From Brachypterus glaber (taxonomy: Eukaryota; Arthropoda; Insecta; Coleoptera; Kateretidae), in NCBI GenBank assembly GCA_958510825.1, contig OY294048.1:12231589-12295588 (forward strand): 64,000 nucleotides of DNA. The letters run 5' to 3'. Within the stretch, counting starts at the first letter, position 1; each line of letters opens with the position of its first letter. A model generated the notes under the pieces. That model was not told the origin of the DNA, made no database searches, and saw only the letters and a program-made list of their open reading frames with translations. The position numbers and the translations under genes are program-made. Positions 45,736 through 57,799 of the stretch are shown in pieces.

Positions 45736-47199
45736 AGTACTTTAAGATACTATTATGAAAGCCGATATCATAAAAATCACTGCAAACAGAAAAATGGCAA
45801 AAATAATAACACTTGTGTAATAAAAGTAAAGTCTATAAAAAAAAAGCATTATTTTTATCTGACTTTATATCACAACATTTAATAACAGAACATTTCGATG
45901 AGATATTATACCTTAGCTAGTTAAGATATTTATGGATCAATAAATAAAAGAAATAAAACTGAAATTAGAACAAAAAAAGAAATACCTACTGTTGCCAGCA
46001 AAATATAACTTTCCACTAGTAAAAAACAAAAAAGATTTGAAAAAAAAAGTTCAAAATAAATAAAAAAACACCCAAAACTTTGGATAATTAACTTATGGTC
46101 CAAATTAGTAAGTAATTAGCTTTTACGCGTTCTCTACAAAGAGACCGACACATAATAATCTTTGTTGTATATAGAACGTCGATAAACGTGGAAAAAAGCA
46201 ATAATTCTTTTTTAACAATACCAAAATTTTATATAAATAAAATATCATTAGTATAATAAATAAATAAATAAAATCTCGTAAAAAATAAAAAAAAAGTAAG
46301 AGACCCACGACAAAAAAAATATTTGCTGGAAAGTTAAAATGTTATCTAACTGTGCAAGGTATTTATTTTTATTTTTTATTTATTAGTTTAATGTCGTTTT
46401 ACGATCAATGATTATTATAATCGATTATAATCGATCTAATTACAAATTCACCCCCATTTTTTACGTCCCTGGTTAAAATTACTAAATAAAAATTACATGA
46501 AATTATAATCTTTATCATGTGCAAATATTGGTTGCTGTGATTTATAGGGTTCCAGAAATATTAAATTAAAACTGCTTTTTAGTTGTATCCTTAGGAGGGT
46601 CGTAATAACCTTAGGGCTTTTCTGAATAACCCTGTATACAGTGTCCAAACTAAATTTTATAAACTTATCAACTTATTATTCCCGAAACCCGAAACATACT
46701 GTATTTCTTTTGCGATAAATCTCATTCTTTAGAACAGTCAGGGCAGCCAAAAAACGTTCACACTGTCAAAAACATTCTGTGCTAGTTTATCATATCCTAC
46801 TTAACCTGCATGTATCATTCATTTTTATTTCTTAGTTACAAATGCTCAATAAAACAGTATCAAAACGAAAGATAACAAGCCGTGAAGATCTGAAATGCTT
46901 CACATTCTGTGGTATATTCTTCACTGTGGCTAGAATAAAATCTTTGAGTTTTTGGAGTTGATGCTCATTTGTTTCTTGTTTTATGGTTGACAGAAATAAT
47001 TTAGTTCACTCTGTAAGGTTGACTATCATGTGTTTCAGACTCATTGTCAATCTTATAACTTATAACTTATTTGTTAAACAAAATAGAATTTCGAGCTAAT
47101 TCTAGAAACGAACTTACTTTTTATACTTCCAGAGCTAGAACCAACATTTTGTTATTTCTCCTATTTATATTATTTGCAGTAACTTCAATGATATTTCTG
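45736..47199. other. no exon or gene seen in this part of intron 1
   Basis: AT-rich. A scrap with AACTTTGGATAATTAACTTA near 46078 belongs to the 34136 family, and CTGAATAACCCTGTATACAG near 46624 resembles an element end. Confidence 0.4.
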
Positions 47200-47412
47200 A
47201 GCTCTGTGATATAAATTAAGGTTTATATTAAACAATATTAATTAAGAACATTTTGTTATTTTTTTACACATATTGTAAGGTTTATATTAAGTAATATTAA
47301 TTTTACTTTAGTAAATTCTGTAATTTTTTTACACATATTTTTATATAGTTGTTTTAACTGTCCTGTTTGGCACTAGCTTTTGGGCAATAAATAAATAAAT
47401 AAATAAATACAT
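47200..47412 (+). repeat. possible retroelement 3' tail
   Basis: TTGGCACTAGCTTTTGGGC leads into AATAAATAAATAAATA repeats. This looks like a retroelement tail. The body is not recognisable. Confidence 0.4.
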
Positions 47413-47582
47413 AAAATAAATAACAGTATTTTGACTTACAACAACAAATTTTGTTGTTGCTGTTGTAGTCCGGTCAAATAACGAGAAATTTCTTTGTTCA
47501 ATTGCAGTAGTGGATAGTAACAGAACACACCTATTAGTTTTTTACCGAGTGACTTGCGTAAGGGTGTTCACTATATTGAATT

Positions 47583-48202
47583 TTAGGGGTGAGTGCGGTT
47601 ATCTCGCTAAATATTCATCTAACGATAAAAATGCATATAACCAATTTTGATAAGGAGAAAATTTCCAACAATTTTTGTTTGGATTATTTTTATAATATAT
47701 TAATAACAATCGAGTTATTATATATAAATATTCAAAAATGGGCATGTTGGGAGTGAAATTGGTTTCTTCTATTTTCTAACCAAATTATTCATCGTAATAT
47801 AAAAGTGGTTATGAGCAAACTTATAGCTCTTGAAATTCTCTATAAGTTTTTTAGATTATGAATTTTTATAAGTATTTTGTTACGGTTACAGTGGGCGCTG
47901 AAACTCGAGCTGCGTCCTCTGTAACCGTACCAAAGTATCTATAAAAATTTATAATATATGAATCTTATAGAGAATTTTAAGAGCTACAAGTTTGTTTATA
48001 ACCAGTTTTATCGTCCGATGAATAATTTGGCTGAAAAATGAAAAAAACGAATTTCACCTTCAACGTGACTATTTTTAAATTAACTCGATTGTTATTAATA
48101 TATTAAAAAAAATTATTCCAACAAAAATTGTTGGAAATTTCCTTCTTAACAAAATCGGTTATATGCTTTTTTTATCGTAAGATATTAAGCAACTCACTCC
48201 TA
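47583..48202. mobile_element. large foldback element in receptor intron 1
   Basis: Long inverted arms of about 270 bp have ends TTAGGGGTGAGTGC and CAACTCACTCCTAA. A central pair, TACGGTTACAG and CTGTAACCGTA, surrounds a GC-rich loop near 47900. The TTAGGGGTG ends suggest hAT type, but I see no clean target duplication, so the class is open. Confidence 0.75.
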
Positions 48203-48705
48203 AAATTTAAGTTAGCGGACACCCGTTACGCAAATTATCCGGTGAAAAACTACCAGGAGTGTTCTGATACCATCCACTACCACCCTTTAAAATATCAGTG
48301 TACATTTATTGCAATTTACATTTATTATTTGACTGGACTATTGATATAAAAGTGATTTTTTTAATAATTTACTTTTATTTTTAAATAAAGACAAAAGTAG
48401 AAAATGTGTGGGCTTCAAAACAAATATAAGGATCAGTCAAATCCATTACGTAGTTTTTCAAATATTTGAATTTAAAAAATGGCAATTGTTTAGGTGGTTT
48501 GTTTTTTTTTTGTGGGCAAGGGTATATTCTTGTAGCACGTAGTGTGAAGAGTTTAACAATTCCACCCAAACAAGGAAAACAGTTAAATTGGGGGAAAATG
48601 TAACAAGTGCCTATAACAACCATTAAAGAAAAATTAGATATTATCAAAGCACGTCCTATTTTACAGCTGTTGCTGATGTGATTTATTATTTAAATACTTA
48701 ATTGT

Positions 48706-49373
48706 ACAGAGCGTGTCAAAAGTCCGCCCCAACCTTAACTTTTGAACGACATAAGTTATCAACTTGAAATTCTTTACACGCAAATATTATAACCCATATA
48801 TTTTTTTGTTATATATTTCATATTCTTAGAAGCCCAATGGAGGCAGGGGACAAAAGGTTTTTTTTAACGGAATGGGAGGCGTGTGATACATCATTTTGTA
48901 GCTTATAATATTCCCTGACCAAATATTTTTTTATTTTTTGGTAATTTACATTAGAGTTGAAAATGGATATTTTTGTCAAAATTTCTTTTAAATTTTTTTT
49001 GAAAAATGGTGAATTTTATGATGCAAATATTGCAAATTATGCTTCTAACTAATTTAAATGATGAATGAGTAAAATAAAACGCATTTTTTAGCAGAAAAAA
49101 TTGAAAATTAAAAATCTTAAAAAAAATCTTTAAACAAATAAAAAATATGTGTATGGCCGAATGGAGAATTTTATTTAAAAAGATGTATCACACTACCTTC
49201 CTTTCCATTTAAAAAATATTCCCCTTGCCCCTGCCTCCATTGTGCTGACTAAACATATTAAATATATATCCAAAAATTATTTCGGTTATGTTATGTAAGT
49301 GTTTTAAATTTTAAGTTAATATCTGAAGCCGTTTAAAAGTTAAAGGCATGGGGGCGGATTTTAGACATGCATC
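48706..49373. mobile_element. MITE, CAGTGCGGTCC family, diverged copy in intron 1
   Basis: Starts TA-CAGAGCGTGTCAAAAGTC. It ends with GGGGGCGGATTTTAGACATG as a diverged inverse. The interior has the family phrase TGTGATACATCATTTTGTAG. No open frame of note. Confidence 0.7.
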
Positions 49374-49454
49374 CTAACAAACGGAGAATCAGTAATTGTA
49401 TTAGTTTTTAATAGTATATTCGCCTAGTACCATTAACATTTTGATTTTTAACAT

Positions 49455-49605
49455 TTTATTGTTTAATTTTGGTCCTAGAATCGGGTAATTTTATATTTAT
49501 TTCCAATTTTCTCAAAAACGGTTAATCCTAAGCTATTACAACAAGAGTGCTTTTTTATGCATTTTTACCTGAAGGATTATACTCTAATAAAACTAAAATA
49601 CGCAA
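49455..49605. repeat. fragment of a CAGGGTG-family arm
   Basis: TCTCAAAAACGGTTAATCCT, then TTACAACAAGAGTGC and TTTTTACCTGA, match the right arm of 39810-40938 (about 40480-40640). No ends are present. Confidence 0.55.
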
Positions 49606-50039
49606 GGAAATTTTTTTTATGTTGTATCGCGCCTTGAAAGGAAAGTGGTCATTTAAGAATATGTATGCACCTAATAAGAATAAAAAATGGCAATGGCAGT
49701 TTAGTTCTTTCTGAAGAATAAACGGAAAAAACAAACCTTAAATTTATTTTAGTCTAATTAAAAAATGACCTTGATCTAGTTTCTGCCCTACATTTTTTAG
49801 GAACCTCAAAAGTGCGTCAATTTATTTTACTGCTCCCTACAACATAGAATATTATACTAAAAATAGAGAAAAATAGTTTGGGATAAAAGTATGTCAGTGA
49901 AACTATAAATTTTTATTTGTTCTTCTATTAGTTTCGTGGATTTGGGGCAAGCCTTTGATACGATTAACTCGTTATTATATATTAGCAAGTTTATTAATTA
50001 TAATTAATTATAATTAGCGGTATATATAATTATATATCC

Positions 50040-50830
50040 CGCTAAGGCATAGTGTAACCATATGGACACACCCTAATTAAAGTATGTTTGTTATAAACGA
50101 TAAACATGTTGTTTTAGTAAAGTTAGTTAAATATAACATTTCTTTAACCCCTAAAGGTCCTGTGCAATTTATTAGCGCAAATCGAAAGCAAATTTTAATT
50201 TCTTTCCTAACAGCTGTTTAGAGTTTGGTGCAACAGGTGTTGATCATAATGTTGATTATAACTTTGTTAATAGGCGAATATTTCAAGGTAAAAAAACTTT
50301 AAATATGAATAACTTTTATTGCGTATGATGTACTTATTTATTTCAGATAAGGCCTAACGATATATTATGGCCTAATACTGCAAAATGGTCACAACCACAA
50401 ATATCACTTTTTTTTAATAAAAAATTTAATCATATAACTCGACTTAGTAGTAGTAAAAGGTGGGTAGTCTCCGACGCCTGACAAGTAGGCCCAATGGCCC
50501 TTTTTGTCTGCCCCAAGATTACCTACCCAACCTGCTGCCTATCCTCCCTCTTTCTAAATCTGGCAGACCTTCTGATGAACTTCATAACATCTGACCAGGC
50601 TAGGAGGCTCAACTCTTCCTTCGCTAGTGTTACCACTCCGAAGATGTCTTGTCTGAGCCTGCCCAGAGCCTTACACTCCCCTATGAAGTGGTAGGGCGTT
50701 TCCTCGTCCATCCCACACCCAGGGCAGGTCTAGAACTCGACTTAGGTGATAATAATTAATTTGGTTATCATAGTAGAAAAACCTTATAACTTGTAACTAG
50801 CACTTAGATTATAAAAGGAAGCGTGAAAAT
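50040..50830 (+). repeat. interspersed repeat in intron 1, inverted partner at 58860-60112
   Basis: Shares GTAACCATATGGACAC, GATAAACATGTTGTTTTAGT, CAACAGGTGTTGATCATAA and GGTCACAACCACAAATAT with the partner on the opposite strand. It is interrupted by the truncated LINE at 50448-50733. No coding frame recognised. Confidence 0.75.
50448..50733 (-). pseudogene. 5'-truncated LINE 3' end with 12-bp TSD, in receptor intron 1
   Basis: The minus strand encodes CPGCGMDEETPYHFIGECK, then a tail like the copy at 33375-33861, ending in ACT triplets. The 12-bp duplication AACTCGACTTAG lies on both sides (50436-50447, 50734-50745). The related repeat near 58917 has this site once and empty, which fixes the insertion boundaries. 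Confidence 0.85.
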
Positions 50831-51327
50831 ATTTAAAACTTAAATTGATGTTTTTATTTGGTTTCAAAAACCAAGTAGTATTATTCTAGAGATTTTTGAT
50901 CACTAATTATTAACCTGGCCGCAGAATAGAAATATATTTCGTACATATACGTTTTTGTTTTGTTTTTTAAAAATATAAGTAGTGCAAAATCACAAAGAAT
51001 TACCGATTTTGGCCATTTTGTGTTCAATTTTTTCGAAAACCTGATCCAGATTCAGAGACCCAAAATCTATAGGAAACGATACATCGAAACCCTGTTGGTT
51101 ACCAGATTATTATTTTTTTTGTATATGTAATAAAAAAATACTTCAAACAAAAAGAAAGCAATAGCAGAAGCTATAAAATTGGAACTATCGAAAGAAACTA
51201 ACTTTAAATGTATTTTAGTTAAATTAAAAATTGACCTGGACCTAGTTTCTCCCCTTAATATGCCAGGAACCCCGAAAGTGCATCAGTTTATTCAACTACT
51301 CCATACAAGATATAACATCATAGGGGA

Positions 51328-51584
51328 ACAACGAACTAATAACTTTTCTTTCTAGAATAGGCATACCGTTAATATAAAGTATCGCCAACATCTCGGTTTA
51401 TTTGTAAACAAATAGTAGGTATATTCAGGCCTAAACGATAACAGTTACCAGTAACTTGTATTGTTGTCTCTGTTAGAACAAAGATATTGGAGTAAGACAG
51501 ACGAAATGTTTATGTTGCCGACGTTTTTGTCAGTTTTAACGAATGAAATGCCAATTCTAGAGAGAAGAGTTATTAGTTCGTTGT
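51328..51584. mobile_element. 257-bp MITE inside the tandem array, copy 1
   Basis: Inverted ends ACAACGAACTAATAACT and AGTTATTAGTTCGTTGT, flanked by the 6-bp repeat AGGGGA. The unit at about 52035 has AGGGGA once with nothing inserted. A minus-strand open frame crosses it but I do not recognise it. Confidence 0.8.
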
Positions 51585-52531
51585 AGGGGAAGCAAAAATA
51601 AATTAGGGATATAAGCATGTCAGTGGAACTATAAGTGTCATTACTTAATCTATTTCGTGGATTTAAAACAAGCATTTTATACGGTTAATTGGTTTTATAC
51701 ATATATACGAAGTAAAAAACGAAAACATGATTAGAAAATAGGAATTTTTTTGTATGTTTATAAAATGTAATTCAAATCACGAATAACCACAAATTCTGTA
51801 TGAAACGAAATATCTAAATCGGGTTTTTTAGCTAATTATTTTTTTATGTGTGTAATAAATAGATACTTCGACTAAAAAAAAGCAATAGAAGAAACAATCA
51901 ATTCAGAATCATCGAAAGAAGTTAACTTAAAATATATTTTAGTTAAATTAAAAAAGTGACCTTGACCTAGTTTCTCCCCTAAATATGCCAGGAACCCCGA
52001 AAGTGCATCAGTTTATTCAACTACCTCATATAACATCATAGGGGAAGCAAAAATAAATTAGGGATAAGCATGTCAGTGGAACTATAAGTGTTCATTACTT
52101 TTTCTGTTTCGTGGATTTAAAACAAGCGTTTGATACGGTTAATTGGTTTTATATATACCAAATGAAAAACAAAAACATGATTAGAAAATAAGAGTTTTTT
52201 TGTATGTTTATAAAATATGATTCAAATCACGAATAAGTGCAAATTCTGTATGAAACGAAATATCTAAATCGGGTTTTTTAGCGAATTATTTTTTTATGTG
52301 TGTAATAATTTATTACTATTTATTTTTATTACTAATAAATATATACTTCTAATAAAAAGAAAGCAATAGCACAAATAATTAAATCAGAACCATCGAAAGA
52401 AGCCAACTCAAAATATATTTTAGTAAAATTAAAAAAGTGACCTTGACTTAGTTTCTTTCCTAAATTTGCCAGGAGCCCCGAAAGTGCATCAGTTTATTTA
52501 TACTCCATACAAGATATAACATCATAGGGGA

Positions 52532-52788
52532 ACAACGAACTAATAACTCTTCTTTCTAGAATAGGCATACCGTTAATATAAAGTATCGCCAACATCTCGG
52601 TTTGTTTGTAAACAAATAGTAGGTATATTCAGGCCTGAACGATAACAATTACCAGTAACTTGTATTGTTGTCTCTGTTAGAACAAAGATGTTGAAGTAAG
52701 ACAGACGAAATGTTTATGTTGCCGACGTTTTTGTCAGTTTTAACGAATGAAATGCCAATTCTAGAGAGAAGAGTTATTAGTTCGTTGT
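52532..52788. mobile_element. 257-bp MITE inside the tandem array, copy 2
   Basis: Nearly identical to 51328-51584, with the same AGGGGA flanks at the same place in its unit. Confidence 0.8.
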
Positions 52789-53287
52789 AGGGGAAGCAAA
52801 AATAAATTAGGGATATAAGCATGTCAGTGGAACTATAAGTGTCATTACTTAATCTATTTCGTGGATTTAAAACAAGCATTTTATACGGTTAATTGGTTTT
52901 ATACATATATACGAAATAAAAAACGAAAACATGATTAGAAAATAGGAATTTTTTTGTATGTTTATAAAATGTAATTCAAATCACGAATAACCACAAATTC
53001 TGTATGAAACGAAATATCTAAATCGGGTTTTTTAGCGAATTATTTTTTTATGTGTGTAATAATTTATTACTATTTATTTTAATTACTAATAAATATATAC
53101 TTCTAATAAAAAGAAAGCAATAGCACAAATAATTAAATCAGAACCATCGAAAGAAGCCAACTCAAAATATATTTTAGTAAAATTAAAAAAGTGACCTTGA
53201 CTTAGTTTCTTTCCTAAATTTGCCAGGAGCCCCGAAAGTGCATCAGTTTATTCAACTACTCCATACAAGATATAACATCATAGGGGA

Positions 53288-53544
53288 ACAACGAACTAAT
53301 AACTCTTCTTTCTAGAATAGGCATACCGTTAATATAAAGTATCGCCAACATCTCGGTTTGTTTGTAAACAAATAGTAGGTATATTCAGGCCTGAACGATA
53401 ACAATTACCAGTAACTTGTATTGTTGTCTCTGTTAGAACAAAGATGTTGGAGTAAGACAGACGAAATGTTTATGTTGCCGACGTTTTTGTCAGTTTTAAC
53501 GAATGAAATGCCAATTCTAGAGAGAAGAGTTATTAATTCGTTGT
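53288..53544. mobile_element. 257-bp MITE inside the tandem array, copy 3
   Basis: Same element, same flanks and same position in the unit. Its placement shows it spread by duplication of a filled unit, not by fresh insertion. Confidence 0.8.
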
Positions 53545-54599
53545 AGGGGAAGCAAAAATAAATTAGGGATAAGCATGTCAGTGGAACTATAAGTGTTCAT
53601 TACTTTTTCTGTTTCGTGGATTTAAAACAAGCATTTGATTCGGTTAATTGGTTTTATATATACCAAATGAAAAACAAAAACATGATTAGAAAATAAGATT
53701 TTTTTTGTATGTTTATAAAATATAATTCAAATCACGAATAAGTGCAAATTCTGTATGAAACGAAATATCTAAATCGGGTTTTTTAGCGAATTATTTTTTT
53801 ATGTGTGTAATAATTTATTACTATTTATTTTTATTACTAATAAATAGCTACTTCTAATAAAAAGAAAGCACTAGCAGAAAAAATCAAATCAGCACCAACG
53901 AAAGAAGCCAACTTAAAATATATTTTAGTTAAATTAAAAAAGTGACCTTAACCTAGTTTCTTTCCTAAATTTGCCAGGAACCCCGAAAATGCATTAATTT
54001 ATTCAACTGCTCCCTACAGGATAGAATATCATACGAGAAACCGAGATAAATGGTTAGATATAAAAGCATGTCAGTAATACCATAAATTTTTATTACTTTT
54101 TCTATTAGTTTCGTAGATTTAGGGCAAGCATTTGATACGGTTAATCTGTTTTATATATATTTAAAATGAGAAACAACAACAGGATTAAAAAATATTGACT
54201 TTTTAGACGAGTTTTTAAAATATAATAAAAATAACTGATTTAAAAGCCATACGTAATATAACGAAACAAACGAAGCGAAAATAAAATGGACAAATCTATT
54301 ACTAGTATGGATGGTATAAATTTACATAATTTTACCTCGCAATAGTACCCATACTGTACTAGTACTATTTTATATCAAAACTAGTGTAAAATATATTATT
54401 TATACCGTAAATTACATTATTTGTGGTGTAATTTTACCAAATTAATGTGTTTTTAGACAAATATATAAACTTACATATGCGTCGTAATTTACTCGTTTTT
54501 AATATCCATAAGAAAAAACGTGTAATTTCACATTAGGCGTATGGAAAATTACGTTAATGTAGTTTTAATATAGTAATATTACAAAAAAGAGACTTAAAA

Positions 54600-54850
54600 A
54601 AAATGATTTTTTTTTATTTTTTATTTTTTTTTTTTGTTTTTGGTTTTAATGAATCTAGGCCTATAGGGAAAAGTATTATTGAAAAATTTTATTGAAAAAA
54701 GGAGTAAATTTACTAGTCGCAGGCAAAAATACTGTTGCCAACAAAATAATACTTTCCCCTATAGGCCTAGGTTTAAATCAAAAACAAAAAAATAAAATGA
54801 AAAAAAAAATTAAAAAAAACTAAAAAAATAAATTTCAAAAAAGTTACTTT
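54600..54850. repeat. hairpin
   Basis: AATCTAGGCCTATAGGGAAA and TTTCCCCTATAGGCCTAGGTT are inverses around an AT-rich spacer. T-rich and A-rich tracts extend the stem. Confidence 0.6.
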
Positions 54851-54879
54851 TTTAAAACGAAAAATAAATTGAATAAAAA

Positions 54880-55140
54880 TGTTTTTAACCCATTTTACCC
54901 CCTTACGCCAATCCGATTTTTACCAAAAACAATCCCAGCCTAGAACTTTAAATAATCAATCTATGGTCCAAATTTGAAGTCTTTAGCCCGAAGCATCCTT
55001 GAGATATCGTGGTCACAAATTTTCTGGACACACTGACAAACCGACAGACAGAAATTTATTTTTTGACGGAAATCATATTTTTTTGGATATAAACCGTCCA
55101 GAAACGTAAAAAAAGCAATAAAAATTTTTAGAAATTTGTT
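54880..55140 (+). repeat. same family as 34136-34730
   Basis: AAAACAATCCCAGCCTAGAAC, in part, then GAGATATCGTGGTCAC, AATTTTCTGGACACACTG and GACAAACCGACAGACAG. A PIF-like MITE follows directly at 55147. Confidence 0.6.
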
Positions 55141-55146
55141 TACTAA

Positions 55147-55284
55147 GGGGACGTTCAAATATTACGTAACGCTTGGGGGTAATTTTGGAGTGTCACGCCC
55201 ATGTTAATGGTATAGGAAAATAGCGTTACAGAGGGGGGGTCCAAAATGATCAAAATTTGCGTTACGTAATACTTGAACGTTCCC
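55147..55284. mobile_element. PIF/Harbinger-like MITE, 138 bp
   Basis: Ends GGGGACGTTCAAATATTACG and ATACTTGAACGTTCCC, flanked by TAA on both sides. Same family as 42967-43193 with a shorter interior. Confidence 0.8.
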
Positions 55285-55809
55285 TAACGCAAGACTTTCC
55301 TTAGGGAAAGTAAAATGGAACTAGTATGAGGCGTATGGCAAATTTAAAAGTTTACAGTGTAAACCCAATATTAAATGTTTCATTTTGAACCACTTTGTTA
55401 TATTGATTAATTAATTAATATTAACTTCGTACACCAATCATTCAGTAAACAATTTCTAATTAATACACATTCATCAGTGTCTATTTAGCAATTTTACAAT
55501 TTTGATTGTACGCGAAGATAATTAAATTTAATTATTTATGCATGGGGTTGCGAGTTTTTAATTTTCAAATACTGGAATATAGCTTTGGAAAATTTAATAA
55601 ACCGACAATAGTAAGGTTCAACCGGACTTTCTGGCGGAAAGGTTCAGTCAAGTTATACGGTTTTGATTATTTTGTTATTTTTATAATCAATTTCTATTTA
55701 TTTTTGGTCATTATGGAAAAATAACCTGCAAATATAAATTTTCATGTCCAACGCAGTTATGGTCAGTGTGGTCAGTGGGGCTCAAAAAAAAACGTCCAAA
55801 CCAAGGAAA

Positions 55810-56570
55810 ACAGTTGTATGATTATGCATAATATGCATAGTTATGCATAATTATGCAAAATTATGCAAAATTATGTATGATCATGTCTGGATTTTAACCA
55901 TGTATGAATTTTGACCCGGTATCATACATAATTATGCATGACTAGGCATTATTTTAGGCAAAATAATGCATGATTATGCATAATTTTAGGTATAATTACA
56001 CATAATTAAGCATAATCATACAAAAAATTATGCATTACTAGGCATTATTTTAGGCAAAATAATGCATGATTATGCATAATTTTAGGTATAATTACACATA
56101 ATTAAGCATAATCATACAAGATCTTTGTCATGAATGGCCAGAAATGGTGCATCTTCGCCAAAATTTAAAATGTAATGCATTATTATAAACAATTTTAGGT
56201 CTATGTATCCTCATATATAAATATGCATATACCCACACATAGTTATGGATAATTATCAGACTTGATAGATACTTTCATTACAATGCCTCAGTCGGACAAC
56301 AGGAATTTTAAATTATTTCAAATTTTTGGTGAGCTACGAAGCTATGCCGAATAAGAGTACAGACATATAATCTTATTCGGCTAAGGTATGTATTAAAGAA
56401 ACTCACCAAAAATAAAAAATAATTTATTCCTGCTGTCCGACCCTGTTATTGTAATGAAAGTATCAACTCTGATAATTATGTATGATCATACCGGGTCAAA
56501 ATTCATACATAGTCAAAATACTGACAAGATCATACGTAATTATGCATAATTTTACGTAAAATTAAACACA
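55810..56570. repeat. foldback with tandem ATGCATAAT arms
   Basis: The left arm has many ATTATGCATAAT-type units and an 87-bp direct duplication (about 55953-56034 and 56040-56120). The right arm (56480-56570) is inverse, sharing TACCGGGTCAAAATTCATAC. Within it, a second inverted pair (TCATTACAATGCCTCAGTCG near 56275, with its inverse near 56440) flanks the GAATAAG hairpin. No coding content. Confidence 0.7.
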
Positions 56571-57097
56571 CAAAAACTTTTTTTTCCCGGAGGCGCTTAA
56601 ATTGAATACATTAGCAACCCTGCGTATGCATGTCGCATATATTAATAGATAAATCCGGCGAATTCTGAATTGCTTGAGTGTTAGTGTCTATGACGGTCTA
56701 TGATTTATACATAAAGAGTACCTAAATGGTAGCTGTAGGTAACAACAAAATTGATTGGCATTGTTTTCTCGAAAGATTATTTTTTGTGTAGCTGTGTTAT
56801 TTGTATAGTTCCATTCTAACTTGAAAATGTAATGGGATTATCTGATGTGATGATATTAATCATATGATAAAAAAATATTTTGATACAAATATTTAATATA
56901 ACTTTTAATAAAAATTTTATACCAAAAATTAATGCAATTTACCTTCAAAATTAAAAACACCAAAATTCTCATCTTTCTCGAAACCCTAGCGGATAGAGAA
57001 GTTATGTGCTCAGATTTAAATTCAGCAACCAAAAATCTATAAGAAAATATACACATCCCTGTGGAATTATATTTTCTACACAAAATGAGAATGAGAA

Positions 57098-57792
57098 TAG
57101 TATATTCTATAACTAGTATGGAATAGACAATATTCCGCGCGACCGGAAAGTTTGTCATACGAGCCGGCAGGCGAGTATGACGGTCCCGCGAGCGCGGAAT
57201 GACTATTCCATAGGTGTTGTAGACTATACTTTTTCTTCGACTGCAAATATGAAACACTGTATGGCTTTAAACTGCGGACAAGGTTAAAAACCATGTTTTT
57301 TGTGACTCGATATTATAAGTGCAACAAAACACATATTTTTAAATAAAGCAATTAATGTTATTTAATAATTTTATCAAATCAGTACTTAAAAAAGATTTTT
57401 ATTTAATTTTACCAGATATTTACAAATTATAATGCAAAAATTGAAGGTTATGTCAGATTGTTGTAACAGATATCAGGTTTAAATATTTAACAATAGATTT
57501 TAATTTTTTGAACTAATTTAATAAAAAACGGGTCAAATATTAAGAAAAACTTTATGTAATAAATGCAAAACTTTAAATTGCATTAAATTGTTCAATATTT
57601 CATGGTAAAATAAATATATTTTTGCTAATTTTGCTACAGTTTTCTTTACTTTTATAAACTAGAGATGGCACTACATGTGCTCATTCTAACACTTGACACG
57701 GAATATTCATACCATATCTAGAGCTAGAATGGAATCATTCTGTCTTTGAAAAGTGTGTGTATTTGCTTACATTCTAAAGCAGTCGTAGAAAA
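57098..57792 (+). repeat. GC-hairpin interspersed repeat, copy C, in intron 1
   Basis: Same orientation and layout as copy A, including GAGCCGGCAGGCGAGTATG and CATTCTAAAGCAGTCGTAG at its right end. Confidence 0.7.
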
Positions 57793-57799
57793 AATATTT

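Larger units (their letters stand above)
49740..54250 (+). repeat. tandem array of about 480-bp units carrying a reverse transcriptase fragment
   Basis: Six related units can be aligned from a shared CCTAGTTTCT-like phrase at 49777, 51241, 51967, 52446, 53207 and 53952. After subtracting the internal 257-bp insertion the spacing of the last five is about 470-500 bp. Each unit encodes a reverse-transcriptase motif A relic: FVDLGQAFDTIN (about 49935), FVDLKQAFYTVNW (51657 and 52860), FVDLKQAFDTVNW (52112), FVDLKQAFDSVNW (53619) and FVDLGQAFDTVN (54113). The frame around each is broken. The first unit is separated from the rest by about 1.2 kb of other repeats. Clear as a repeat; the RT identity rests on this one motif. 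Confidence 0.75.
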
